64,000 bases of DNA, taken from positions 21,005,238-21,069,237 of the forward strand of contig JAJKFL010000427.1 of assembly GCA_021186555.1 (NCBI GenBank), written 5' to 3'. The number at the start of each line of letters is the position of its first letter. Positions within the stretch are counted from its first letter, which is position 1. Source of the stretch: Reticulitermes speratus. Lineage: Eukaryota; Arthropoda; Insecta; Blattodea; Rhinotermitidae. Shown in pieces: positions 37,501-50,400 of the stretch. A program made the position numbers and the translations under genes. Below the pieces are notes generated by a model. That model made no database searches. It was not told the origin of the DNA and was given only the letters and a program-made list of their open reading frames with translations.

Positions 37501-40500
37501 TCAAATAGAGCATGATTTACTTCCAGGAAAGAAATTCAAACAAACCGAAGCTATATACAAATACATTAGGGTAACTAATGACGAGAATATTAAATATTTA
37601 AATTACTTACTTTCGGGGGAGAACTGGGAAAATGTTTATCAACAGCATGACATTGATACTGCATATAAAGAATTTTTACAAATCCTCACTTATTATTTTG
37701 ACACTGCAATACCTTTCAGAAAAGTGAATATAAACAAACAAATTAAAAATCAATGGATAACACCCGGAATTTGTAAATCTAGTGAAAGATTAAAAATTTT
37801 AAGCAGATACATTAAAGAAAGAAATGTGACAGCAGAATTTGTAAATTACTATAACAACTATAAAAAATGCATTATGACAAACAAATATTAGAATCAATTA
37901 ATAAACAAAAAAAAATATGGGACTTAATAAAAGATGAATTGGGTGAGTCAGAAAAGAAAAAATATGCACCGATTGTTATAGAGAAGAATGGAAACTTAAT
38001 TTCTGAACCAAAACTTGTAGCAGAGCTATTTAATGCCTACTTCACTGAGATAGCAGAAAGGATACAGGGTAATTGTACCCCTGGGGTACTAAAATATTCC
38101 AACAGTAATCAAACACTTTCAGCCTCAATATATTTGACACCCACAAATGATGATGAAATAACTGCTGTTATTAAAGATTTAAAAAACAAACAATCAAGTG
38201 GACTAGATGGGTTTTCAGGCTTCCTTATTAAAAAATGTTATATATATTTAATTAAACCACTAACCTTTTTAACTAATCTGTCACTTGGTACTGGAAAATT
38301 TCCAGAAAATCTTAAAACCTCAGAAATAAAACCCTTATTTAAAAAAGGAGCTCCAAATGAAATTGAGAATTACAGGCCAGTTTTTGGTTTCAACTTTTTC
38401 AAAAATTTTGGAGAAAGTAGTAAGTATTAGATTAATAAACTTTCTAGAAAAGCACAACATGTTTATAGAAAGTCAGCATGGTTTTCGTAAAGGTAAATCC
38501 ACCAGTACAGCATTAGTTAACTTTCTGGAAGATGTGTATATAAAACACTAGATAATAAAGAAGTATGTGTAGGTCTATTTTTAGATTTATCTAAAGCATT
38601 TGACATGGTAAATCATAATATTTTATTAAAAAAATTGGATACATATGGCATTAGAGGAATTGCACATCAGTGGGTTGCTTCTTACTTACAAAACAGAAAA
38701 CAGCTGGTAGAAATTGACCATCTTAATGTAACAACTCACGAAATCCAACAAAAGCAGTCGGAAGAAAAAATAATTCCATCTGGAGTCCCACAGGGTTCCA
38801 TTTTAGGGCCGTTGTTATTTTTAATATATATGAATGATATAGATACAAAGATCAGCAATGACATAGGCATCAAACTAACACTCTTTGCCGATGATACTAG
38901 CATTTTAGTAACTGGCAAAGACATACAGGGTCTAACTTTAAATTTGGATAAAATTAATAAAAGTATTTTACCCTGGTTTGGCAATAACAGATTGATTATA
39001 AATAAAGACAAATCATGGGCATTAGGCTTTCATCACAAATTAAATAAACATATAGTATTTCCTGACATAATATTGAAAGATAGACAAATTAATTATGTAC
39101 CCAAAACAAAATTTTTGGGAGTCTGGCTAGACCACAATCTAAATTGGGATTTTCACATGGGAAAATTAGTAATTAAACTAAGTAAACTTTGTTTTGCAAT
39201 AAAAACAATGAAGTCATTTGTAAATAAAAATATTGTTAAAACCATGTATTTTGCATATATGCATTCTTTTTTGAATTATGGTATTTTATTCTGGGGAAAC
39301 GTTAGAAATCTTAAGAAAGTTTTTAAACAACAAAGAAGGGCAATAAGATTAATAGCTAATATTTCAAGCACGACAAGTTGCAAACCATATTTTAAAAAAT
39401 TAAAGATTATGACTCTGCCATGTATGTATATTTATGAAATTCTTCTTTACATTAAAATGTCCTTAAATAAATTCAAAACTAATTCTGTGTTTCATTCGCA
39501 TGATACAAGGACTAAATCAGACTTATTTATTACAAGCCACAACACCAAACTATTTGAACAGAGTACTGCTTACAACGGTGCTTGTTTATAACAAACTACC
39601 TAGCGAAATTAAAAGTGTTAAGTCCATTATAAAATTCAAGAAGACACTTAGAAATTTCCTACTTGAAAAGAGTTTTTATTCGGTGGAAGAATTTATGACA
39701 GTTAACTTAACTTACTGTAACTCTTATAATGTTTACTGTAACTACTGTCTGTACTATGTTAATCAGTTGACTTGTGAGGTCCTGTACATGTATGCAATTA
39801 TATTAGATTTACGTGTTGTGTTTGCTTTTACTGTAATTCTTATACTGTTTACTCTATGGACGTGTCCAATATCATTCTGTAATGATTTCTAGGACGAAAT
39901 AAATACAATACAATACAATACAACACAGGTCTCCATTATGAAGACAAGCATAAATGTATGTAGGTCAGAAGTTTCATGAAAATCTGTCAATGGGAGGCCT
40001 AGTTCATGCGGATAGATGGACGGATGTGATGAAGCTAATAGTCACTTTTTGAATTATATGTGAACGCAACAAAAAGGGATCTTGAAGAAATAGGATGGGA
40101 GGGTATGGACTTGGATTGATCTGCCTCAGGACAGGGACAAGTGGCAGTCTGTTGCAAACAGAGTAATGAACTTTCAGGTGCCTTAAGATGTGGGGAGTTT
40201 TTTGACTGGGTGAGAAACTAATAGCTTTTGCAGAACACTCCATGTGGTTTGCCTGTGGGGACTGAGGAACTGCGTAGAGCCTTAGTTGGGTTATGATATT
40301 TGAAACTGGAACTTGGTGTTACAGAGCAGGGAAGGTTTGTGGGTTTGGTAATTTAGGGCATCTGCACAAAACCTGACATGACTGAACACTGCAGTTAAAA
40401 CTGTTGACATTCTGTGGAAGAAGCAAAGCTGGTGACTTCCTTTGGGCCATGTAGGTCTGTATGGGGATGAACCTGGTTGAGGGTCATGTGACATGTGAAA

Positions 40501-43500
40501 TACTCTTTTGTAAATTTTGAGGTTCTGTCAGATCCTTTCATTCAGTTTATAAATGATATTGTTTATGACCACCCATGCCAATGTTAAGAATGTGGACTTG
40601 TATCGCCACTCTGTGATATGTCTTCATGGTGTGCATAAGGGCAGACCTTTTGTTCTTTTTGCTTGGCATAGGTTGATGCTGACAGGACAGAAGTGGACAT
40701 AAACGTTATTGTTGATAGAGAGGTAACCAAGATATTGATAGTACTGAAGTTCAGTTGCTTTAGTAGCTGTGCTGGCAATGTATCGTAAAATATCCTTCAT
40801 GCTTGGGGTCAGACTGAGCCACAGAATTCCGATCCATGCATAACTGTTCCTTATTACATTACTAAATTGAAAGTATGCTAGTCTGGAACTTTTCAAAATG
40901 GAAAGTATTTTAAAATCTGGAAGAATATGCATATCCTTGTCTCTTCAGATGTTGTGTAAGATTCTGACATTTGTTGAAATCAATTTCTGGTTTGGGTGAT
41001 CAATCCTGGCAGTAGACCATTTAAACCCAAGGTTTTCGCATGTTTAAAAAAATGTTGTGTTAATTTGGTTATGTGATGTTCTTGTGAATATATAAAAAAT
41101 GTTCCATTGTGGCAGATATTTCTAGTCTCAAGATCTATGCATAAGAGTGAAATACTTATCCTCTTCTGTTTAAACAATTCATGCATTTTATGAAACTTTG
41201 TCATATTTGATAACATAGTTTTGTTGAGCCCTGTAAAATTCACACAGAAGTTCTTGCATGTCATTGTTCATGTCATGCCTATTAAGTTTTGTTAGTGTGG
41301 CACATTGATTCATTTCTTGCATTTGTATGGATACAAGATGATGTGATGTATAGCAGATGATACGTGTTGAATGAAAATCTTTGTCTTCTCTCCTCATACT
41401 GTGCTTTTGTATCTGCTTCTGCCCTCTTCAGGCTTTTATGACGTCCTGAAATGCATTAAATATGTGATTGTTTCCTCTGCATGCCATGAAGGCATATGTG
41501 AGGTAGTGGATATATAGCACCACTTGCTATTAACTTCAGCGCTATAAGAGGGTGAGTGGTCAGCATTGTGTCCCTTCGCATACTCCTTGGCACAGCTGCA
41601 CAAAGGCCGATTTGGCCTGTAGCTGTTCTGGATGCTTTGGACAGAAGAAAATTTTTCTCTTCTTGGGAACTGAAAAATTTCTTGGTTGTTAGTAGAATAA
41701 TCTCTGTAACAGTTGAGCTATCTGAGCTCCTTTGAGTATCCTGTCCCTTATCGTAAAGCACAGGAATTGAACTTGTACCAAAGAGAAATTAAAGCTCTTG
41801 GTATCTGTTTCGCTGTCATTTACCAGCTTTATTATAGTTTTTGATGCAATAAAATTCCATTAACCTGGCACCAAGGGGACTGGGCAGGTGCCAGATTATT
41901 GGATACTTGGTATTGCCAGACAGGACCTAAGTTCTTACGGGTAAATTTTTGTTACTGCTCCTATACTTGGGCTGTGCAGTTAATCAGAGGAGTATTCCAT
42001 TTGGATATATCCATCTTCTGGTTCAGGGTGTCGGTGTCCTCTTCTGTGTTTCCTGGAGTCTTCATAGGTGAAGACGTTGATGGAGTAGGTGACAAGTTTT
42101 CAGGAGATACCGTAATGGTTCATACACAGGCACTCCTGGAGTCCTTTTTTGAACATTTCTGTGAGATCTTCCTGTTTCAGTGATGCTTTTTCCTGGTAAA
42201 AAGCAAAACTTTTGGTCTTCAGACTACACCTCAAGTGCCAGATTAGCAGATGATGGATTAAAGGAATTTTGCATTACCATAAAGAACTGTTGGGGTGAAT
42301 GAATTACATGGATCAGTGGAAGTGAAATCAGCTATAATAGTTTATATATTTGTTCCTCCAAGTAGTTTGGGTACAGTCTGACATATGGGAAATCAGAGTG
42401 TAATCCAAGGTGGAACTGAGCCTGAAAGATTAACAAAATAAATTTTCCTTTTGGGGTGTTGTATCAAAGTGTGTATGCCTCGTAGGTTTAATAAACAACA
42501 GCAACAAATGTTCTTTAGTTAGACATGTTGTTAAAACTGCTGTGTGGTTCTGTGAAGTCTGACAAATAACTGGATGATCTTCTTGACCAGCATTTGGTAC
42601 TGCTGGTTGCGCTGAATGGTAGTTCCTGTTTTATGTGTTGTTTATTTATTTATTTGTTTATTTACTTATTTATGAAACATTTCCAGACACTTGTGCCTTG
42701 TAAATAATGCTTAATATCTAATGTATTCTAATTTTTATGCACTTGTGGACCATTGATGTTTTTCAGATGACATGAAATTATTAAAAACCATTCATTCGGC
42801 AGTGAAGTCAGTATTTGAAAGCAAACATTTTTAGACTCATACACAAAGCCTGTTCAAATCATTGTGTGTCCTGAATATGTATATGAAATGCCTTTGGAAT
42901 ATTTGGAATTTGGAATATTTTGTCGATGTTGTTTTTCCTGTTGTAAGCAGCTGTGTGGTGGAGGCTGTAAAATCAGCACAACTAACAATTAACAAGTGCT
43001 TGTTGCTTAACTGGTCAGGTACCAACTTCTTCTGTTACATGCATTTGGTCCATTCAGAAATGTCCAATGTGTAGTTTCATCCACATGATTTGGTCCAGTT
43101 CAAAACATGGTCTGATTGTGATATTAATCCAGACATGTGGTCCATAAATTAATTTAGCCTGAAACTGAATAAGGGTTAAACAGAACATTGGTTCTTTCAT
43201 GTGTCAAGTGCTATAGTGATACAGAACTGAATGCAGTTTGGGAACAGAATTTATTTTAATTGAAAATTGGAAGAAAAATAATTGAGCCACCTGAAATTTT
43301 AATCATCATTTTTGTAAACAGTGGTTGGATTTGTTTCATCCCATATGCTGCACCTTGAAAATAGCTTGCCATGCAATTTAATTTGTATACTTGATGTCTT
43401 AGCACCATATCCATAATATGGTCTTGATTTCATTGATGGTGTTGGTTGACACTCGGATGTATGTACTCCTTGTTCATTTTTGTGATGTCAATTTTTGACA

Positions 43501-46500
43501 TGCGCATGAACTTCGAGAGAGGTGGATGTGCACAGTTGTAATTGAGCCAGCATTTTACAGCGTAGTTTATTCTTTGTTCCCCCTTGATAATTACGTTGTA
43601 TGCATTACATACTCCTGGTGCAAATGTTGGGTTTATTCGTTGTGTGCTTTGCCTACCCCTAACAGACATTCTGTCAACGCAGTGTAGTAATTCAGCAGTA
43701 TTGTACCCTCTGGTTTCTGCAATAAATGTGAATGCCTTGACGTCATCCTCCAGAGTTAGATTTTGCAATCCAAGTATCATTAGTGTAACCTGTTGAGTTT
43801 GGTATCCAGGTTCTAAAGTGACACAGTTCTCCTACATCACACAGAGGCAAGGCAACCTTTTGCATTTGTACATGGGAATATCTCCCTTATTCATATTTTA
43901 ATAGTTAAACTCCATCATGCATTTGGCTAGCTTTTGGAATAGGTTTCTTTTGCTAGCAAAATCCACCGCTCTGATATGTCAGTAGGTATCTTATTTATTC
44001 TAGCTGTCAGTGCAAATGCAAGTGGCGTAACATGTCTCATAATACCACCTATTTCAAATAGCTTTACTACTTTTCTTACGCCACCCTCAGCACTTGCAAT
44101 ATGCTGATGGGCGTCTGTACCATCCTTAATTACCATGTCAACCAGCTGCACTCCACGTATGCATCTCACATTACATACTCTATCTTGGCACCTCTCAAGA
44201 CCTTGTTATTTTGTTTGTATTAAATGAATGTAGGTGGTAACAACAACAATTAATGTAGAGAAATGTTCTTAAATGTTATTTTTGCCATAATTTAAGATTT
44301 CTGCCAAACATTCGTCAAGAAATCTGTATGCACCATGCAGCATTACTGCCCATTTTTATGAAGTGGCCTTACGGTGATGCAGCAGTATAGTTTTGTACAG
44401 TTTTAAATGGGTGGACCATATGTGCACTTGACTATGAGGACAGGGTAAATATGGCCATAGGTCCTGCTTGTTCACATGTTGGAATGGACCAAATCATATG
44501 GGTGTAATTTGGATGGGACCAAATGCCTGATAACTAATCTGTTACAGCAAATCAGTGCACTGCCATGTGTTAACTTGTGCTATGAGGCTTCTAGGCATTG
44601 CAGTGACTGGTTGGAAATTGTGGCAACTAGAGCCTTTGAAAGATTTCAGGTTCTCACAGCAGTGGTGTTGCTGAAGATTCAAGTGTCTGGTATGTGATGC
44701 TATGGTTGGGTGAGTAGTTCTCAATGTTTTGAATGATTATAGTGCCTTTATGTTCAGGGTCAAGCAGTCCAAGAAGAATAACTCCTCAGAAAAAAAGTGG
44801 GTTTTTCATGGGTATAGTTGAGGCATGTAGTGTATTGCTGGCAGAGGGTGGTAAGCCAGTATGGGGTAGCTATGGGAGGGGCTACGTGTACGAGATGAGG
44901 GTTGTTGCAGGATGCTGTATAAAGTGGGAGGTGGTAACCAACAGGGGAGCTAGAAGGTCAGGGACACCTCAGGTGGCATTGGGAATGTGATGTAATAATG
45001 AAATGAAGTAAATAAATGAAATAAGCAATGATTGAAAAGAGAGGAAGGGCTGTAAAAAGGGCTAGAACATGGCACTGTGAACATGATAAGGAATATAGTG
45101 CAGCCTGGGCTTTATTGGCACTGTGAGATATGTACCACAGCTGCATAGGGGCCAGGGTATTTGTACAAACTTTGTGAGGAAGGAAAAAGGGGTGTGAGGA
45201 AGGGCACGATATGGATGTTTGGTTCTCAGAAGGGCCGTGAGGATTAAGCATGTTGGGGTGGTCCATGCTTTCTGAGAGAGTGAACGAGAGGTTCCCAGAC
45301 CATCCTCCCTGTGCATATTGTTTGGATGGCGCTGAATCTCAATCACCTCCCTGATGATACAATTCATGTAGCAGGGTTTGGTGGATAGGATTTTGGTGTC
45401 CTGGAGTTGACTGTGATGGTCATCAGAGGCCACCTCTATTGGCTTGCCACCTTCTCTTGCCATCTACTTCCCCACTACCCTTCTCAGCTATGTCTATGTA
45501 ACAACTCGCAACACTCAGCCAACAAGATGCACAATATTGTTTGTTAGATATTTATATTATATCACACTGAATATTCGTGCATGTTTCGATCCAATTCAGA
45601 TTGGTTATCGACAGTGCACGGAATGAACATATAAAGCCTAAGTAACACTTTTCCTGTGTGGCTGATAATCTTGGACTGCACGGCACTTAAGATGAAGGCA
45701 CTTATGATCTGTCCCAATGTTGGGAACTCTTCACCCGCCATAGTGTCACATTCCAAAAGACTTCAATCCTAACTAGGCGCTTTGTTTTGGTTGTGAACTT
45801 GCTGTTTGTGTACACTAGGAGTATTTTTATTCTGATGTGGAAGTCAGCTGTGCTTTGAAATGACAGCATAACAGAACAGGATGCTAAGCATCCAGTTCCC
45901 AGAACTTTAAACCAAAGATGACTGAAATAACTAGAATCAAAATACAAGTTAACAGGAGTACATTGAACCTCTGGTGGATTTTGGCACCAAATCAGTCTGT
46001 AACATGTCTGCATTTAAAAAGAGAAAAAACAGTATTTGTAAAATATCTGCTCCAATTTTGTTCAGTTGTTCTGTTGACCATTATGATTTGGAGAGATTAT
46101 GTAGTAGAATGGAAGATTGTGCCCTTATTTCATTGTACATTGTCTGAGGTATGCCTGATATGATGTTTTGGGAGTTGACTCCCAGCTTCAGGTTCTCATG
46201 GGAGTAGGGTTGAACTCACAAGATCTGTTAGGCATGCCTCAGACTGTGGACAGTGTCTGGTGAAATATGGGTATAATGAATAGACCACTATCACAAACCT
46301 TCAGAGAAACATTTGAACAGAGGATATTAGTTAATGAGGAACTTTATCATTACTACTTTCCATCCCTTTTATTTTCACCCATTCTGACATGAGTTATAAA
46401 TTAATGTGCTGAAAAATAAAAAAAAAAGAAGCTTTGATATGTGGAAGTATAATACTCCTGCCATCTGTTTTTGCTATATGTGAAATATCAGAAGAGTGAT

Positions 46501-47386
46501 GATCGTAAAGATCGTACTGTTAGATGTGGCAGTGGAGTCAGTGGAAGGTTTGCGACAATGTGCCTGTGGGAAGATTATAATTCCAGAAACCTTTTAATTG
46601 AAAAGGAAAGGATTCATTCAGTTTCCTTTGTATTATTAGGATAGTCAACTGACATACCATGGTGATAAGCTGGAGATGTAAGTTGTTTGGGTGGGGGGTG
46701 TGGGGGACAAGAAATGGATGGGGACTTTAGAGGGGTAATACCTGTTTGTAAGCAGCTATTTATAAGACAGAGATGAATATTGGTGAATAATGTTAAAATA
46801 TATCTTGGTGAGATGGGCTGTAAAATTTCAACTAGCTTAGGAGTCTGTTCATTGATGACATTTGTGTTAGTGGCGTAGAAGTCATGGATTTGACTGTATT
46901 TATGTGTGTATTGGTCATACTTTTATCCAGTGGTTGACGTTCAAAACTAGAAGTATGACTTGCATGTAGGTCTGTCTGTTCACATTCATAAAACTCTCTT
47001 AATACTTTGAATTCTGAATTTTGTATATTATACATAACTTATTTCCTACCACACAGAAAATTACATCTGCATTGCAAAGACCGGCTAGTTATTGCTGTGT
47101 AGGGAATTATTGTATTTATGTGAATGTAAGCTGTGTTCTTGATTCTTAAAAGGAAAGGTTGGGAAAGTAACTCCCTGTAATAAGCACAGTGAGAATGGAG
47201 AATGTTTTTATGAGCAAATGTGACATAATTTTGTGTGAGACAGGTGATAAATATGGGAGTGAGCTACCAGATGCAGGCCAGTCATTAGTGTGTTGACAAG
47301 AACAGCATCAAATAGTGTCGCTATTGCATCATCCAAAGTGTTTAGTAATGGTATGCCAATGCATACAAAGGCAGGGATGCTGGAGG

Positions 47387-47421
<35 letters not shown>

Positions 47422-50400
47422 GGTGGCTGTCGACCAGTACGGACGTGTCTATTCAGTGCTCCCTCCTGGTGCGCCAGTGTTGCTAGTATCGGTGAGTGTG
47501 GGATCTGCCAGCCGGTCGACTCTCCTGCCTTGCCAGCGAAATGACGGCGAGCAAAGATCAGTGTGGCGTGTGTAAAAAGGCCTTTTATGGCAAACAGAAA
47601 TCTTTACGTTGTTGTGGGCCATGTGCTTCGCGATTTCACCAAGCTTGCCTTCGGCTGAGTGATAGTGAGTACTCTGTCTACTTTGTGAATGGTGAGTCCA
47701 CCTATCAGTGTGATTCCTGTAGACTGAAACAACGTGCTGGCAGGAGTGACGATACTCCTCTTCGTCCTACCCCGAGGGTGCCTTATGATGGTGATCATAT
47801 CGCTCGCAACGACCAGGATATCGACCTACTTGGTGCCCAGCTTGAAGCTATTCATTCAAACGGTGAGAGCGCCAACAAACTGATTGAAAACTTGGTCGAC
47901 ATTGTGCAAAAATTATCTGATGAGGTAAAGATACTGAGAAAGGATAATGAAAATCTTAACGTCAAACTGGATCACATCGCAGCTGCAGAGTGTCGCTGTC
48001 GTGTGTCCCTTAGTCTGGGGGCGACTTGTCGTGAAGCCCCCCCATCTGCTGTTCCAGAAGCAAAAACGGTCAAATCCTACAGGGATGTTCTAACTACTGG
48101 CTCCACATCTCGTAGCCAAACTCCAGCTAATCCTGATAACCCTGGACGAGTGCAAGCGACATCTAATAAGTTTCTGGTTCCACAAGCTGAGAACTGTGAC
48201 GAAGGCTTCACTGCGGTAGTCAAGAAGAAGAGGAATAAACTGGATGGTCTTCCTATTTCTGGGACACATAAAAGTAGGCCAGCTATGGTAGGGGCCAGAA
48301 ACTCCTCCTGCCTCCCTGTAACAACTAAAAAACCGAAATTAAAATCACTTTTCATATCGCGCCTTGGTCCTGATGTTTCGGCATCAGATGTTGAAACTTA
48401 CTTGCAGGGCCATTTAAAGTTGGCCTCTCTTACTTGCACTAAGTTGAAAACCAAATTTAATTCTTATTCATCTTTTCATGTGTCAGTTATGGAAGACGAT
48501 TTTCTCCTGGTAAATGACAGTGCAGCCTGGCCAAATGGCTGCTTAATTGCACCGTTTTACGGGCGGCTTAGTCCTGAGCAGGTATACGTCTTGGAATGTC
48601 CCGACAAAGCCACTGAGACCCAAGCACCGGCATCACCCTCCAGTCATAAGTTTACACCGGATGCCATTGTCCCCATTGATACCGTTAGGGCCGAAGGAGG
48701 AGGCACTTGCCCCAGCGAATAATGGACAACTCTCTCGCAAATGGTTTTGGTGATAGCCCATCTATCTTACACACACATTTAGACATTTACTACCAGAACG
48801 TTCGTGGCCTTAGGACAAAGGCTTCGGAACTATTTGCTAATGTCCACTCATCTGATTTCCCTGTTATCTGTTTGACCGAAACCTGGCTCAATGGTTTGTG
48901 TTACAATCAAAATCTCTTTCCTGGAACTTACTTAGTGTACAGAGCTGACAGAGTCAGTACGGTGAAATCACGTGGAGGAGGTGCCTTAATTGCCATATCC
49001 GATAACGTCTCAAGCGTTGTACGTAGAGCTGACCTAGAACTGGTAGAGGAATGCGTGTGGGTTGAAATACCTACCATGGATGGCATTAATTTACTTATTG
49101 GCAACCATTACTTTGCGCCGGACACAGCTGTGGACACTATAAAGCAGTATTTTTGCAGTTTAGAAAATATATTAGACACCCATAATTTTCGAGATCTCGT
49201 TATTGGAGACTTCAATGTACCTGGTTTTGACTGGAAACTTGGAGTATCTTCTAGTAGTTCACACTACTATAACAAATTAAAGGGTGAAGCCATATACACC
49301 TCCACGTGTTTACTCGGCTTATCTCAGCAGAATTATTCTTGCAACAAGGGCAACCTGCTCGACCTTCTTTTCACCAACTTCGCTGATTTTTCCATTAGCT
49401 ATGACGCGCACTATCTTGTGCACCCGGACGTTTTCCATCCTCCTTTTGTGGCTGAATTATTGCTACCTACTAGAAGGTCAAATTTATTGCGTAATATTTC
49501 TATTAGAAAGTATTCTTCTGGGGATTACTTAGTGTTATATAACACTCTGTCTACACACGACTGGTCTTCTCTCTATAATGAAACCTCTGTTGACGCTGCT
49601 GTCGATAGACCCACAGTTGCTGTTACTCATGCAATTGAAAAGGCTATTCCTACTAGGTGCGTAAAGAGGTGCAAATTCCCCGTATGGTTTTCCAATGAAT
49701 TAAAATTGTATATTAGGAAAAAGAATTACTTTTACAGGCGTTTTAAGAAATATAAGTGTAACTACTTTTATGACAAATTTTCCACATACCGTAGACTTGT
49801 CAAAGCTACCATAAAGTCTGACAAGCTTCAGTGGCTTAAAAGTATTGATAATAACCTCAAGACAAATCCTGTGCATTTTTGGAAATATGTTTCCTCATTC
49901 AGGAAAAGTGATAACAATTCAATTGATCTTGAGGTAAATGGAACCCATCTGTCCCAACCACGAGAAGTTGCTGAGGCTTTTGCTGACTACTTTAAAAGTG
50001 TCTTCAAAAACCCCTACCTACGTGACCCCTCTAGTGCTTTTCAGTCCTTTGATTCTCTATCTCTAGCACCAGTCTCTGACTTCGACATCTGCAAGGCCAT
50101 CAAGCGCTTACGACCTTCAAAATCTGTTGGAATTGACAACATACCTGCATTATTATAAAGGGTTGTTCGGATATTTTTGTACCTGTTCTTAAATTTATTT
50201 TCAACCTTAGCTTATGTCAGCGAAGTTTCCCTACCCTTTGGAAACAGACTGCCGTTATCCCAGTTTTTAAAAAAGGAAACAGAGCTTCAGTGAATAATTA
50301 CAGGCCTATTTCTATACTTAATACATTTTCCAAAATATTTGAATTTGTTATTTATGAACAGGTTTTTCACTATGTTAAGTCCAAATTTAATCCTTCGCAG

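Larger units (their letters stand above)
35220..39925 (+). mobile_element. LINE-1: nearly full-length CR1/L2-like non-LTR retrotransposon
   Basis: 5' UTR-like region (about 35220-35452), ORF1 with coiled coil and SGNH esterase domain (35453-36547), ORF2 with AP endonuclease and reverse transcriptase (36556-39892), and a pentanucleotide (AATAC)n tail at 39901-39922 after AATAAATAC, instead of poly(A). Same sense as AGO1, in intron 8. The left boundary is inferred from where the older LINE tail breaks off; about 135 bp at 39926-40060 before that tail resumes is unexplained. Protein frames are only lightly damaged, so it is fairly young. Confidence 0.85.

Noticed and set aside
47541..48722. Host PHD-finger chromatin protein gene
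   Set aside because: Intronless, immediately followed by an overlapping LINE ORF2, and PHD fingers are typical of such ORF1 proteins.
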